In this document: piece after piece, positions 46,983 to 59,162 of the stretch
Numbering within the stretch: the stretch's first letter is position 1
Layout: each line of letters begins with the position of its first letter
The notes under the pieces: model-generated
Told to the model about the DNA's origin: nothing
What the model saw: only the letters and a program-made list of their open reading frames with translations
Database searches by the model: none
Assembly: GCA_023525715.1 (NCBI GenBank)
Contig: CM042013.1
Location: forward strand, 80,186,494 to 80,250,493
Reading direction: 5' to 3'
DNA: 64,000 nt
Source of the DNA: Cichorium intybus
Lineage: Eukaryota; Streptophyta; Magnoliopsida; Asterales; Asteraceae
Made by a program: the position numbers and the translations under genes

Positions 46983-49900
46983 GTGCAGCAGTTCACTCCT
47001 GAGGTACTACAATCAGAGGCAATGAAGATTCAAGAAGGAAGAGTTGAAGATGACGAGAAGCAAAAAGAAGTAGAAGAAGATAAGGGTTTGAAGTCTGAAG
47101 AATGCGCTCACATAGAGAAGTTACCGACAGAGATTCCAAGGACGTTGAAACCCTCCTTACAAGAACCACCGAAGCTGGAATTAAAGCCGCTACCAGAACA
47201 CCTAAAGTATGCCTTTCTAGGGGACAATGATACTTTGCCCGTGATTTTAGCAGCAGACTTGACAGGGGAACAAGAGAAGGAATTGCTCAAGGTATTGTCC
47301 AAACATAAGCAGGCCATTGGTTGGACAATCGCGGACTTAAAAGGAATTAGTCCAACCACGTGCATGCATCGAATCATTATAGAAGAAGGAGCTAAACCGG
47401 CCAGGGATACGCAGAGGAGGTTGAATCCCAATATGAAGGAAGTTGTAAAAAAGGAAGTTCTCAAATGGTTAGATGCAGGAATCATATACCCGATTTCTGA
47501 CAGCGAATGGGTCAGTCCGACACAGACAGTGCCGATGAAGTCTGGAATAACTGTTGTGGATACGAAGGATGGTGATAAGGTATCCACAAGACCCGTAACT
47601 GGATGGAGAGTCTGTATCGATTATCGAAAGCTCAACACTGCTACTTCCAAAGACTATTTTCCGTTGCCATTCATTGACCAGATCGTGGAAAAGCTAGCAG
47701 GACAGAAGTATTACTGTTTCTTGGATGGGTATTCTGGGTACAGTCAGATTGCAATTAACCCAGAGGATTAGGCAAAGACAACATTCACGTGTCCTTATGG
47801 CACCTTTTCATTTCGTAGAATGCCATTCGGGTTGTGTAATGTGCCTGCTACATTAAAACGATGCATGATGGCAATCTTTTCTGATATGATTGGTGATGCA
47901 TTAGAAATTTTCATGGACGATTTCTCAATCTTTGGACCAACATTCGAAGCCTGCTTGAGTCAATTGGAAAAAGTATTGGAAAGATGTATCGAATCGAATT
48001 TGGTGCTCTCCTGGGAAAAGAGCCACTTCATGATCAAGGAAGGGATAGTGTTAGGTCACGTAGTCTCTGAGAGAGGGTTCGAGGTTGATCATGCTAAGGT
48101 CAAGGTTATATCCACGTTGCCACCCCCAACATCGGTGAAAGGGGTCAGATCTTTTTTAGGTCACGCGGGTTTCCATCGTAGGTTTATCAAAGACTTTAGT
48201 ACCATTTCCAAACCTCTTTGCGGTCTTCTCTTGAAAGATGCGCCATTTATTTTTGATGAAGAATGTGTAAAAGCATTCAATATCCTCAAAATAAATTGGT
48301 CGAAGCTCCTATTCTGAAACCGCCTGATTGGACTCAACCGTTCGAAATAATGTGTGACGCCAGTGACTATGCTGCTGGTGCAGTATTATGTCAAAAAGTT
48401 GATCGGAAACCTGTAGTTATTTGTTACGCTAGTAAAACTTTTTCTGAAGCTCAATAAAATTATACAACTACAGAAAAAGAATTACTTGCCATAGTATTTG
48501 CATTAGACATGTTTCGATCATACATTTGGGGATCCAAGGTAGTAGTTTACACTAATCATAGCGCTGTTAGACACTTGATTGCAAAGAAGGAGTCTAAACC
48601 TAGATTGATTAGATGGATACTTCTGTTGCAAGAGTTCGATGTGGAGATTAAAGACAAAAATAGAGCAGAAAATGTCATGGCAGACCATCTTTCTCGATTG
48701 CCAGCTGAAGGATTGGAAGTGGGAATTAAGGATTCATTCCCAGATGAGTAGCTGCTGGAGCTTACTGGAGCTCCTTGGTACGCGAACTACGTGAATTTTT
48801 TGGCCACAGGAGCAATACCGACAAATTGGACCAAACAAAGACAAAAGCAATTCCGCACATATGCAAAAAGATTTATATGGGATGACCCTGACCTTTTCAA
48901 GGTGGGAGAGGATCAAATAATTCGACGATGTGTGCCTGATAGTGAAATCGGTGAGGTATTGGAGCACTGCCACGCGTCAGCATGTGGAGGGCATTTCAGT
49001 GGTAAAAAGACAGGGTACAAGGTTCTCGAAGCTGGATTATACTGGCCAACAATTTTTAGGGACGCACATCAAACTGCTAAGGAATGCCTCAACTGTCAAC
49101 AGTTAGGAAACATATCAAAAATGGATCAGATGCCCTTGAACCCAATCTTGGTAGTGGACATTTTCGATGTCTGTGGAATTTACTTCATGGGTCCATTTCC
49201 TACGTCACTTGGTTATGTTTACATTCTGGTAGCAGTGGATTATGTGTCTAAATGGATTGAGGCAGAGGCGACCCGTACGAATGACCACCATGTGGTGTGT
49301 AAATTCGTGAAGAAAAACATTTTCACTAGGCATGTAGTTCCACGAGTGATCATAAGTGATGGAGGGTCCCACTTCAATAATTTTAAATTTGGAAGGTTGC
49401 TAAAGCACTATGGAGTGAATCATCGGATTGCAACACCCTATCATCCGTAGACAAGTGGCCAAGTGGAAGTATCTAATAGGCAAATAAAGGAAATTTTGCA
49501 AAAGACTGTCAAAACCGATAGGAAAGATTGGTCACTAAGGCTGGATGACGCGCTTTGGGCATACCGAACTGCTTTTAAGACACCAATTGCAACCACTCCA
49601 TATCGGCTGGTTTATGGGAAAGGCTGTCATCTGCCAGTTGAGCTTGCCAACCGCGCCTTATGGGCAGTCAAACAAGTCAACATGGACTACACGGAAGCAA
49701 GAAAAGAAAGAAAACTCCAGCTGTCGGAGTTAGAGGAACTACGAGACGAAGCATATGAAAACGTGGCCACATACAAATCGAAGATGAAACGATATCACGA
49801 TGCCAAGCTTCGCTTGAAAACCTTTGAGGTAGGACAAAAAGTGTGGCTGTACAACTCGTGGTTGAAGATGTTTCCTGGGAAACTCAGGAGTAAATGGAAT

Positions 49901-50083
49901 GGCCCTTATGCAGTGGTTAGCATCACAGACTATGGCGCAGTAGAGATTCAGGACTTGAAAGGTGGTCAACCATTTAATGTCAACGGACATAGGCTCAAAC
50001 CTTATGTCATTGCGGGCACGTTCCAGAAACTGGAAGTGGAGACAGTCGAGTTCGTGGTAGATGTTCCAGTCTATACCGCATAA
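46983..50083 (+). pseudogene. Athila-type pol: RT, RNase H, integrase, decayed
   Basis: Continues from the protease stop. Reverse transcriptase: WRVCIDYRKLNTATSKDYFP (47603), then FMDDFSIFG around 47911. RNase H: PFEIMCDASDYAAGAVL (48338) and YTNHSAVRHLIAKKESKPRL (48547). Integrase zinc finger: HCHASACGGHFSGKKTGYK to CLNCQQ (48965-49101); core IISDGGSHFNN (49349). C-terminal GHRLKPYVI (49986), typical of the Athila/Tat branch, and the last stop at 50083. Stops at 47771, 48751 and 49450, a TAA near 48457 and a frame change near 48300 inactivate it. The end is open and clean (49463-50083). Confidence 0.88.
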
Positions 50084-50836
50084 ATCAGGTAAGTGTACGT
50101 CCGGCTGAAGACGTTAAACTTAGCGCTTGTCGGGAGGCAACCCGATCGTCATTTGTATATTTGCATAGTAATTCATCACATCCATTTGATCACGGTGAGA
50201 AAAGAGCAAGTGTGGGGTCATTTTGGTAATTTTGCAATACCGCTATGCGGGATCTTAGGATCCGCGCCGTGCGTATTGAGTTTTTGCGATTATAATTAAA
50301 ATCAGATTTTTATACGCGACGCGGATAGAAGCCTCCCGCGCCGCGGACTTATCTTAATTTGAAATTAAAGATAATAACTAAAACAGAGTTTGGAAGCCAT
50401 TCAAATTTTCCCACACTTGTATATAATCAATCTGCTAAATTCGTCATTCTTTTTACCGTGGTAAAAATCTTCTCAATCAATCAATTCATCTGCATCGTCT
50501 TCTCTTCACAGCAAATCAAGTAAGTTCTTTCTTTATTCTCTTTTTCTTTATAGTCTTGAACTTTGACTAAATGCCTCTGTAATTCGTAATGTTGTAATCA
50601 TCTGGTGAAATTGATAGAAAATTAGGTTTAGATTACTGCACTCAATAAAACCCAATATGTAAATTCGAGTTAACTGGTTTAAATTAGACATAATCATCGG
50701 TTTTTGGGTTTAAATGGTTTGCCACGCCGCGTCTGTTGCAGTCCACGACGCGTAACTTGAATGTTCATTTCGCACGTCGCGGTATGCCTGGGCGCGCCGC
50801 GTCGAACGCTGGACAGTGCACTCATTATCAATTTTT
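50084..50836 (+). other. Non-coding region between pol and the extra open frame
   Basis: It contains a polypurine-like AAGTGTGGGGTCA (50208-50220) and several CGCGACGCGG-type motifs (50264-50345, 50723-50805). No gene. Confidence 0.6.
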
Positions 50837-52159
50837 ATGCATTCTGCATGCATCATGTCATCATATGGTAGTTCTGAAAAACTTGACTGGAACTCTTTGA
50901 CCACCCAAACTAATAGGGTTCGCGCGGCGAGCTTCCTCAATCGCCGGGGTGTGTGTCGACATAAGCGTATATTGCCCTGCCGCACGGTCAACTGGGAGTT
51001 GACCAGGGAATCAGGAATTCTAGATCATCTTAAGGACTGGCTGGTCCAAGAAGGATACGAGGCAGGGGAGCTAACTTATACCTGCAGGGCACTTGAAAAT
51101 GCCACACAACTGAATGAACCCGTATACCGTGAGGTCTTCCTTCAATTCCTCGCCAGTTATCATTTTGATAACAAACAGACGGGTATGGACACTTTGGAGA
51201 CTGTTCAATTTCGCCTGGGAAATCATGATCGCAGTTGCACTTTACGAGAATTCGGGTACCGCATCGGGCTGTACACCGAAGAGGAGTCGCAGACACAAGA
51301 GTTTGGGACGTTTCACAGACGCGCCAGCCGTACCATGGGTGACTCTTTCTCGCCATCTGAGTACTGCAGCACGATATCCTCCACCCGGTACCACGAAAAT
51401 ACGGTCCAGGAATGTTATATGCACCTACCAGCACATCGTATGTTACATCGGCTCATATCGACCATGCTGTAGCCTCGCGCCGATGAGGAGAAAGTGTTGC
51501 CCCGAGAGCTACATTTGATGTTGGCAGCAATGAGGATGTTGGAAACTTGTAACATCCCGTATTTTGTTGCCGACTTTTTCAAACAAATCACCGATGCATC
51601 GATGAAGTTTACCGCATTGGGAGGGGGACACTTCATTACTCGATTGGCAGACTCGTATGGACTGTTATCTGAGCACACGACAGCGGGACTGGAGGTCATC
51701 CCTCCAATCCTGTTTTGTCCGCCTGTGACTACATCGCGGGATGTTATATACGTGGACGATGGGATCACGTCTGTGGATCGTATGCCCTTCCCGGCACTCC
51801 GGTCCGAGCCATCTAGAAAGCGGGTAAAGTCGAGCAACATTCTACCCCGTGGTCCATCACCAGCCACCATGGAGTCCCGATTCCTCGCGGACGAGGTAAA
51901 GGCACTCCAGAGGACCATGGAGGCACATATGCGGGAGCATCAGGTCCAGTCTTATGCCATGCATGAGGTGGATAGAAGAACATAAAACATACAGACACAG
52001 CTCCTATGGTTAGCAGATTGTATGGTCTCACTCATGGCAAAGAACAGGTGTACCCCGCCGAGACCCCAACCGACACTCCGAGGGGAAGAGGGGGAAGAAC
52101 CTATGGAGGAGGATCCAGAAGAAGATGAAGGTGACTATGATGATACGACTCATAATTAA
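50837..52159 (+). pseudogene. Athila-type ORF after pol (envelope position, function unknown)
   Basis: One frame from ATG 50837 (or MSSYGSS at 50855) to TAA 52157-52159, broken by TAG at 51470-51472 and TAA at 51983-51985. Motifs: LREFGYRIGLYTEEE (about 51245), like the ATHILA ORF family; a coiled-coil-like segment with ALQRTMEAHMREHQ (51903); and a Glu/Asp-rich end (EEDPEEDEGDYDD). I see no signal peptide and no clear membrane helix. In Athila elements a frame at this place has been discussed as envelope-like; the sequence here gives no direct support for an entry function. Apart from two stops it is well kept. Confidence 0.7.
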
Positions 52160-53453
52160 CAAAGGGATGGATGTAATGATGTTTGACTTTTTCTTTTAGT
52201 ACATTGGTTTTGCATTTTTTAGTTTAGGAATAAATTGTAGGGAAAGTTGTTTAGGAAAATAAGCCTCTTAAAGGCAGTAGACAGTAATAAAATAGTTGTT
52301 TTTGGTGTTAAATCGTTTATTGTGAGATTTGAAATTGTAGCAATCTGCTGAAATTACCGTGCCGCGGTGTCCTTATAGGACGCGACGCGGTCATTTCCCA
52401 CTTGACGATAGTTTCAACTCTCGTAATTACCGCGACACGCGTTCTTCAATCACGCGCTGCGGTCATCCGCAACACAAACATTTCACTTGTTGTACACTTT
52501 TATCATTTCTTTGTTTATATTTTATTTGTTATGTTGCATTTAATGTTCTGTTGAGTCATGCATGTTATACCAAATGGGAAGGAGTTGTCTCAGACAAGTG
52601 TGGGGTCACCATGCCCCCTCTACTTGTCTTGACCACCGGCGTGTTCACTGTTGCGCTACAGCTCCAGAATGCGAAATCAAGGACCTTTTTGTTCGAATTT
52701 GTACCTGTGATACCGAGTACCAACCAAGCAATCTACCGTCCAAAGGGGTAACTCTTTCTCCCTTGTTCTAAATAATTTTGTACAACGGGGACGTTGTACG
52801 GGTTTAAGTGTGGGGTGTGGATGGTCGAAAGAGTAGTTTTTTTGGAATTTTTGCAGGAAAAGACCAATTTTCAAATTTTTAGCAACTTTTTCAAATTTTT
52901 TTAATAGATTGTAAGTTTGAAACGAATGGTTTGTGATTATTTATAGCACTTGTATCTTTCAAGAGATACTATGTAGTTGTTTCCATGGTATTAGTTTAGT
53001 CAAACAAGTTGAGTTTTAGGAGTTAGACGATTAGAGTGTTTTAGGATTGGAATTTAGGAAGGAAATGTCAATCTGTGGCCTTTGTTGTTCGAGCCGGTAG
53101 GTCTGAAAAGGGTGGCCTCGAAGAGGCACTTATGCACCTTACCACCTAAGATCGTCTGGTCTGGGATGGTATTTTCGAAAGCTCGTTACACGGATAGCAT
53201 CGAAAGTCATGGACAATTCCTTAATGGCCTTTAGAATCTGAATGAGTAAGTACACTTCATTGTGGACAGAAAATTTGTAATCAAGGGTTCTCTAGAAAGC
53301 CATGAATTCCAAAGAACACTCTGATTAGGTTTTCATGAACTATTTCACTCTATATCATAGGGCAATAAGCTTTGAAACTGAACACAGTCAAAAATTATTT
53401 GAGTCTTAGTTAGAATTTATTAAAAACTCTCTTGCTTGGGGACAAGCAAGGCA
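52160..53453 (+). other. Non-coding 3' region of Athila-type element
   Basis: No gene supported. It holds two more AAGTGTGGGGT copies (52597-52606 and 52806-52815) and CGCGACGCGG-type motifs at 52362-52467; the rest is T-rich. Confidence 0.6.
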
Positions 53454-53468
53454 CAAGTGTGGGGTGTT
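53454..53468 (+). promoter_or_regulatory. Polypurine tract of Athila-type element
   Basis: CAAGTGTGGGGTGTT directly before the 3' LTR; the fourth copy of this motif in the element. Confidence 0.75.
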
Positions 53469-54587
53469 TGACAACGCCTAGTAAAATTACATATTTTAGT
53501 CGTTGTTGAGCCCTATTCTTAGTGAAATTATATCATATATATCGTGGTATTCTCAATTTTCGTGCCAGTACTTGTTTAGAAGAAAATAATGAAAACAGGG
53601 ACCAAAAGCGTGCAAATTGGAGGAAGTTTGAAGAAGAAGGCAAAATCAGGAAAATATGTACGCGCGCCGCGGAAATCAAGAAGGCGCGACGCAGATCTAA
53701 GGCGGTGGAACAAATTCAAATGCCAATAAAACGGGAGAAGATTAGTACGTGCGCCGCGGAAACCATAAATGTGTGGCGCGGCTGCGGGAATTTTGCAATT
53801 ATAAATAGAGGCTTTTTCAGCCGAAAACCCGAGCAAAACCCTGGTGAAAAATCGATCCCAAGGCTCTTGACTCCGAGATTAAGCTTCTGCAACTTCATAT
53901 TTGGTATTTCTATGTTTTAGAATTTATTTTCATTTAGCTAGATAGTTAGAATTCAGTAGCTAGTATCTTTGGGAGTGACAACCACTGATATTAGGCTTTA
54001 GTTTATGTTTTTGAATCGTTTGGTTACTGTTTGTACTCGTGGATCTGAGTTTGGTTTATGATAATCATTCGGTTACAAGTAATTGTGGTTTTTCGGTATT
54101 TTTATGCTTGATATTGGATTGTGCTTGTTATTTGGTGTTTGGATGTTTGTATTACCTTGTTTGGACTGAATTCCTTTGGTGATTTCAGTAGCCAACTAGG
54201 GTTAGCCTTGTGGGTTGATCTTTAGCCAGTGACTGTTCAGTTGGACCTTAGTTATTGGTTTAGTGTATGCCTTGGTTTATGTTTGATTGTTTGCCTTTGT
54301 TTGCTTCTGAATTAGAGATGTACTTCTGATTTCAGTAAGTGACTACGTTTGTTTGGAGTATAGTTTAAGTTTATGTTTGGTTGGAATTGTTTCAGTTCAT
54401 GTTTTCTGAGATTAGTAGTCAAAAGCTTAGGAACTAAGTCCTCTGACTATAGTGTGACACTATAGTTGGTAATCTGTCACCTGACTTGACCATGTAACTC
54501 CTGCGGATCGACCCTGACTTCCACTGTGCTAAGTGAGTGTGTTAAGTATTTCTTATTTTTGACTGCATGACCACCGCTGCGATGTCA
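53469..54587 (+). repeat. 3' LTR of Athila-type element (1119 bp)
   Basis: TGACAACGCCTAG to CTGCGATGTCA; same length as the 5' LTR, with substitutions only by my count. TATA box TATAAATA at 53800-53807. Confidence 0.95.
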
Positions 54588-54592
54588 CTAAT
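54588..54592 (+). repeat. Target site duplication CTAAT (right)
   Basis: Matches 43017-43021. Confidence 0.93.
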
Positions 54593-54758
54593 AACCACTG
54601 GGAGTAATTTAATCATCAAAAGAAAGCGACATAGATAGAAATGTATTTACAGAACATCTGGTTGAATGAGACGATACTCAGAGTCAAGTAATTTATCCGA
54701 GAGAAGCACTCTCAATAGAAGATGAAATCCAAAAGGATACTGTTTAGTAAAGCAGCAC

Positions 54759-54818
54759 CTTGTGAGTCGTTAGTGGAGCGTGTGTGGTTTACCAGCACAC
54801 TAATAGGAACTCACAAAG
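54759..54818 (+). other. Recurrent hairpin, 3' non-coding region of copy C
   Basis: CTTGTGAGT (54759-54767) with ACTCACAAAG (54809-54818) and TTAGTG (54770-54775) with CACTAA (54798-54803). A fourth core of copy C lies at 55780-55825, where GGTATCCTGAT faces ATCATAACACC. Confidence 0.65.
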
Positions 54819-56925
54819 AGCATGCCAATACAAAGGTATACGGGCCCGGGATTCATCCCACGGGCATCTCGCAAGAAAGGATATTCAGATTCTCAAAATA
54901 TGTCAAAATTTTGGATTTTGTGAATAGCCTGAAAGATTCCCATGACTATGTCAGAAAGGTTTGGACTTCGGATTCTCAAAATGTGACAAAGGTTTGGATT
55001 TTGTGAATAGTCCGAAAGAGTCAGATAACCATGTCAAAGCCAGTGGGAGTATCGTTGTTATCTACCTATCACTGTATGTCAGTTACATACTTTTTCTAGG
55101 AAACGTCTCTTATCATTACAAAGTGTAATGACATGACATTAAGAGATGCTTCGCTATGAAAGACTTAAAAGAGATACATCGTACTCAAGTGGTTTCAAAC
55201 ATCTATCAGATAGATCAAAAACTTTGCCAATATGATCTTAATGAGATTCAAGATGCATAACCCCAGGAAAGGGTTTTCCTATCATTGCAAAGTGTGATGA
55301 CTTGGCATGAAAGATGTAAAGAAGGTGCAACATACTCACGTAGTTCACAGAAATCTATCGGATAGATGAAATCGTTTGTATAGACCCAGCCATTGTGAGC
55401 ATGATCTCAAAAAGATTCAAGATGCATGAGAAAGAGTCTCCGAAAGGAAATAATTTTTCGAAAATCATGACACAGGGATTATCAGTAATCTTTAGATTAT
55501 GAAAGGGTTTGGAATAAGATTACATCGGATTCCATGAGCTTCTTGGATCGATCAGAAGTGTCATGAACATGTTTTGATGACTTAATGCTTAGAGCATAGT
55601 AAATTGGATTCAGGATATAACATGGCTGAGAATACTGGATGGATTATTTGAACACACGTTAGAAATTATTGGGAAATTATTAGGGTGAATGTTAGTAACA
55701 ATTTGAAAAGAGTTTCGAATCGGTAATTGTTTACACTAGGACGTGGTGCTGTAGGACTTCATGGTTAAAGAGTTTTGTTGGTATCCTGATGGAGCACGTG
55801 TGGTTCTCCGGCATATCATAACACCTCGAAATAGTCTTAGGGTGCAGTCATGTAGACTAAAGACCCCGAGAACCATGGAAAGTCACAGTACACATCACCA
55901 GAATGGAGTTGGTAGAGAGAAAGAGAGAATAACATATTGCGATGTCATCAGAAGAGCATTCGATTGAATCATCTGCAATGAAGTGTGTCAGTGTAAGACA
56001 CTTTGGTTACATAGAAAGAGTAAAAGGTTCATGTAGACATACATATAAAACTTGAATTGAAAGTTTAAAAGAAAAACAAGAAACCGATAATAGTATTATG
56101 ACAGATCCGATTTGGTGATTACCTCGTAGAGACTTGGTAATAAGCAAGAGTAGCTGCCAGTCAGATTTTATGTTTCGCTTTTGCATGTTTTACTTCCCGA
56201 ATAATTTGATTATTCGAAAGGTCCACAGTCGCTCATACTTTGGGAAGTAAGTATTGAATCAAGACTCTCATGAATTGGATTGTAGACTGTCTAAGGAGTT
56301 AGACATAGCAACAGCATTGCTACAACGTTCATGAGTACCTAGAAATAGATATTTGAGTATTGGATAAACTCACGCTCAAAGAATTGCTTCATGGATTATA
56401 TCACGAGCAATTTTTGAGAGGATAATATCTTATGGTCTTGAAGCGGAGACATATGAGTTGAAATTTACAAGTCGGTTGTGCATTGATAGTGCGTAAACTC
56501 ATCGGTAACTTGATGTTAAAAAACGTATTGTTGTGTGCGATTTTGATGAGTAAAAGACACAAGCATATGAGTCGAAGCTTATTCGTTCCTTGACCCTGAT
56601 GGGAAACAGATATCTGTAGGCCTCTCGTTGATTTTGAAGTTAACTAAAGTGCTGGCCAACCAGGACTGAATTGATGTGTTCAATTAGAAGTCTTACGTCA
56701 TATGCAAATCGGAAATCGGGAAACAAAGTATCAGACAGAGATTGATCTCAATCCATGTCTCATGTCCGTAAAATATCTTGTTGGACAGAGGATCATATAA
56801 TCACTTATCTATGGACAGAATTGACTAGGTCAGAGTTCGACAACAGTTTCTAGGAAGCTACAGTTTGCTGATTAATTAGAGGTTAAATTGGTAATTATAG
56901 TCATAGACTTATCCAAGTGGGAGAC

Positions 56926-57702
56926 TGTTGGATTAGGTGTCTAAGCTATGATTAATAATTTGTATTTACCTAATTAATAGAAGCAAAGTCCATTTGGATT
57001 TTTCCTCATACCTAAAGCTTTGGCAGAAATTCTAGGAGAGAGAAAGAGTGATTTATTATATGATTAATAAATCAATAGAAATAAATAAATAGTTTATTAA
57101 TATATTAAAGTGATAATATATTAATTAGAAACTATATTAATTAATTAGAAATTAATCTTGAATTAATTGGAATTAATTTGGTGATTAATTTAATTAATTA
57201 AAGGTGCAGGGGCTGAATTGTAATTATTCAATAGTTGAGTAAGTGACATTTTTGGCAGCTATTATAGCCAGCGAAATTATGGTTAGGACAAACCATAATT
57301 TCGATAATGATAATTAGGATATATAGTTTTTGAATTAATAGATAAAGGTTTATCTTATTTGAATTCAAAAAAGTTTATCTCTAAAGGCTTATCTGATTAT
57401 CTGCTGGAGCTTATAAATAAGGACCCTGTTAACCCCATTATTCACGCCATATTCTCTCCTCCCTCTCTGGATTTCGTGAACTACTTCCTAGCTCCCTGGG
57501 TATGATCTCATTTGAGGCAAGACACTTGTGCTGCTCAGTTCAGGATTAAAACTAAAGGTTGGTTTTTTTGATTTATTTCTTTAGTAATTTTTCTGTTGGC
57601 CTTTAGGAATTATTTATATGTTCAAGGTTAGAAAACATAGATCCAATCTAGGTTTCATGTGAACTTAGGGTTTTAGTTCATAGATTTGCATAAAACCTTT
57701 CA
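56926..57702 (+). repeat. 3' LTR of copy C (777 bp)
   Basis: TGTTGGATTAGGTGTC to CTTTCA, preceded by the purine-rich GTGGGAGAC. TATA box TATAAATA at 57412-57419. It retains the roughly 247 bp lost from the 5' LTR. Confidence 0.93.
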
Positions 57703-57707
57703 GTAAT

Positions 57708-59055
57708 ATCGCCAAGCAGCTGCCAAGCTATGCTATCATGTTGTGAAGGTCGGCCAATGGACCTAACACCATCAGTATACATATAACAAAATCAATTATA
57801 TATTTATATATTTTGTATAGTAATCATACTGATTACGTGTTTTTTAATAAATTATTCAAGTGTAATCTTAAATAAATCCTACTATGTGTGTGGGTGTGTA
57901 TGTGTGTGTCAGTTGACCCTCTCACACATATGTCATATCATGCAGGTTCTTTTAGCACACCTCTATAGCTAATTAGGTAATGTTACTCATTAATAATGAT
58001 TAAGAATCAAGATTGATTAGAATATTCCTTGTTAAGTTATTATTTTATTACTTTTTTTCACCTACATTTATTATGCATCGTAGTTAAAGGGTCATTTTAA
58101 ATAAACTTCCCTTAAATCTTAAAAGAACTCCTTCGGTTATTAACTTATAATATCCCATTAATTATGGTTTATTTTAATATTCATTTTTAATAATTATGAT
58201 ATATTTTTTTTATAATTTTATAACTATTATTAAGTGTTTTTATTTAATTTATTTACTTATTTTTGTATTTATAATTTAAAAATTTTGTATCTTTTTGACG
58301 TTTAGTTCGAATACATTTTCTAATGTATTCTTTTTATGTTTTATTCGTTTGCATTATATAACGTTGTAACAGACTATTTTCTAATTTTTGATGTACTATT
58401 TTTCTAATTTTAAAGTTTAACGTTTAACGTTTTTATTTAATATATTTACTTATTTTTGTATCTATACCTTCAAATATTTTGACGTTTAGTTCGAATACAT
58501 TTACTAATGTGTTTTTTTATGTTTAGTTCATTTGCATTATTAAATGTTATGATTTACTATTTTTCTAATTTTTAACGTACTATTTTTCTAATTTTTAATG
58601 TTTTGTTTGAATACATTTTTAGATCTTTTGTTTGTTTATATTATTAAATGTTGTAATAGGTTATTGTTCTAATTATTCAAATCGAGCTATTTTTGCATAA
58701 ATGAAGATAAAAAATACAATATTAAATTAGTTAAATAATTATCAATCGTCAAATACAATTCTTTTAGTGGTACAATCAGAATGAAAATGATTCATATACA
58801 TCTGTAGTTGCCTTTCATACGGAGTATCTCATCCAAATGCATTATACTTGTAATAATTCTAGTATGGAGTAATTGCAGACGAGTATAGAAAACAAGGGAC
58901 CGTTATTGTAAGATTGCATTTCAAACGGAAAAAATTGTCAGACATATTTTCTACAAATCTTTACCTATTTTTTAGTGTGAATTCAAACGTATAAGCCAAT
59001 GTCAGGCAATATTAAAAGAAGAATCTTTCAAAATGAAGTTGTACGTAAAATCCCC
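57708..59055. other. AT-rich spacer with an imperfect tandem repeat
   Basis: No gene seen. A unit of about 184 bp is repeated at 58235-58427 and 58428-58600, with a partial third to about 58680: GACGTTTAGTTCGAATACAT begins at 58297 and 58481. A short GT-rich stretch lies at 57888-57909. Confidence 0.6.
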
Positions 59056-59074
59056 TGTGTGTGTGTGTGTGTGC

Positions 59075-59159
<85 letters not shown>
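59056..59159. repeat. (GT)n and (TA)n compound microsatellite
   Basis: About nine GT units, then GCGTC, then about 82 bp of AT repeats. Confidence 0.97.

Positions 59160-59162
<3 letters not shown>

Larger units (their letters stand above)
43022..54587 (+). mobile_element. Athila-type Ty3/gypsy element, complete structure (11,566 bp)
   Basis: Two LTRs of exactly 1119 bp with TG...CA ends, a tRNA-Asp primer site, decayed gag-pol (44275-50083), an extra open frame after pol (50837-52159), a polypurine tract (53454-53468) and a 5-bp target duplication. The Asp primer and the ORF after pol place it in the Athila/Tat branch. My hand count gives about 48 mismatches between the LTRs (about 4%), which suggests insertion on a scale of one to two million years at commonly used plant rates. 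It interrupts copy C. Confidence 0.93.
38955..57702 (+). mobile_element. Non-autonomous copia-like LTR element, copy C, interrupted by an Athila-type element
   Basis: Flanked by GTAAT on both sides (38950-38954 and 57703-57707). 5' LTR 38955-39484, primer site 39486-39497, leader to 40717, gag relic, 3' non-coding part 41510-43016 and 54593-56925, 3' LTR 56926-57702. Without the Athila-type insert it is about 7.2 kb. It has no protease, integrase, reverse transcriptase or RNase H and so fits the large retrotransposon derivative (LARD) type, with a gag remnant. Copies A and B are the same family. The 5' LTR begins TATTGG instead of TGTTGG. Confidence 0.88.

Noticed and set aside
51030..51918. 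Minus-strand open frames across the last Athila-type ORF
   Set aside because: No domain, and they overlap the plus-strand frame that carries the ATHILA ORF motif.
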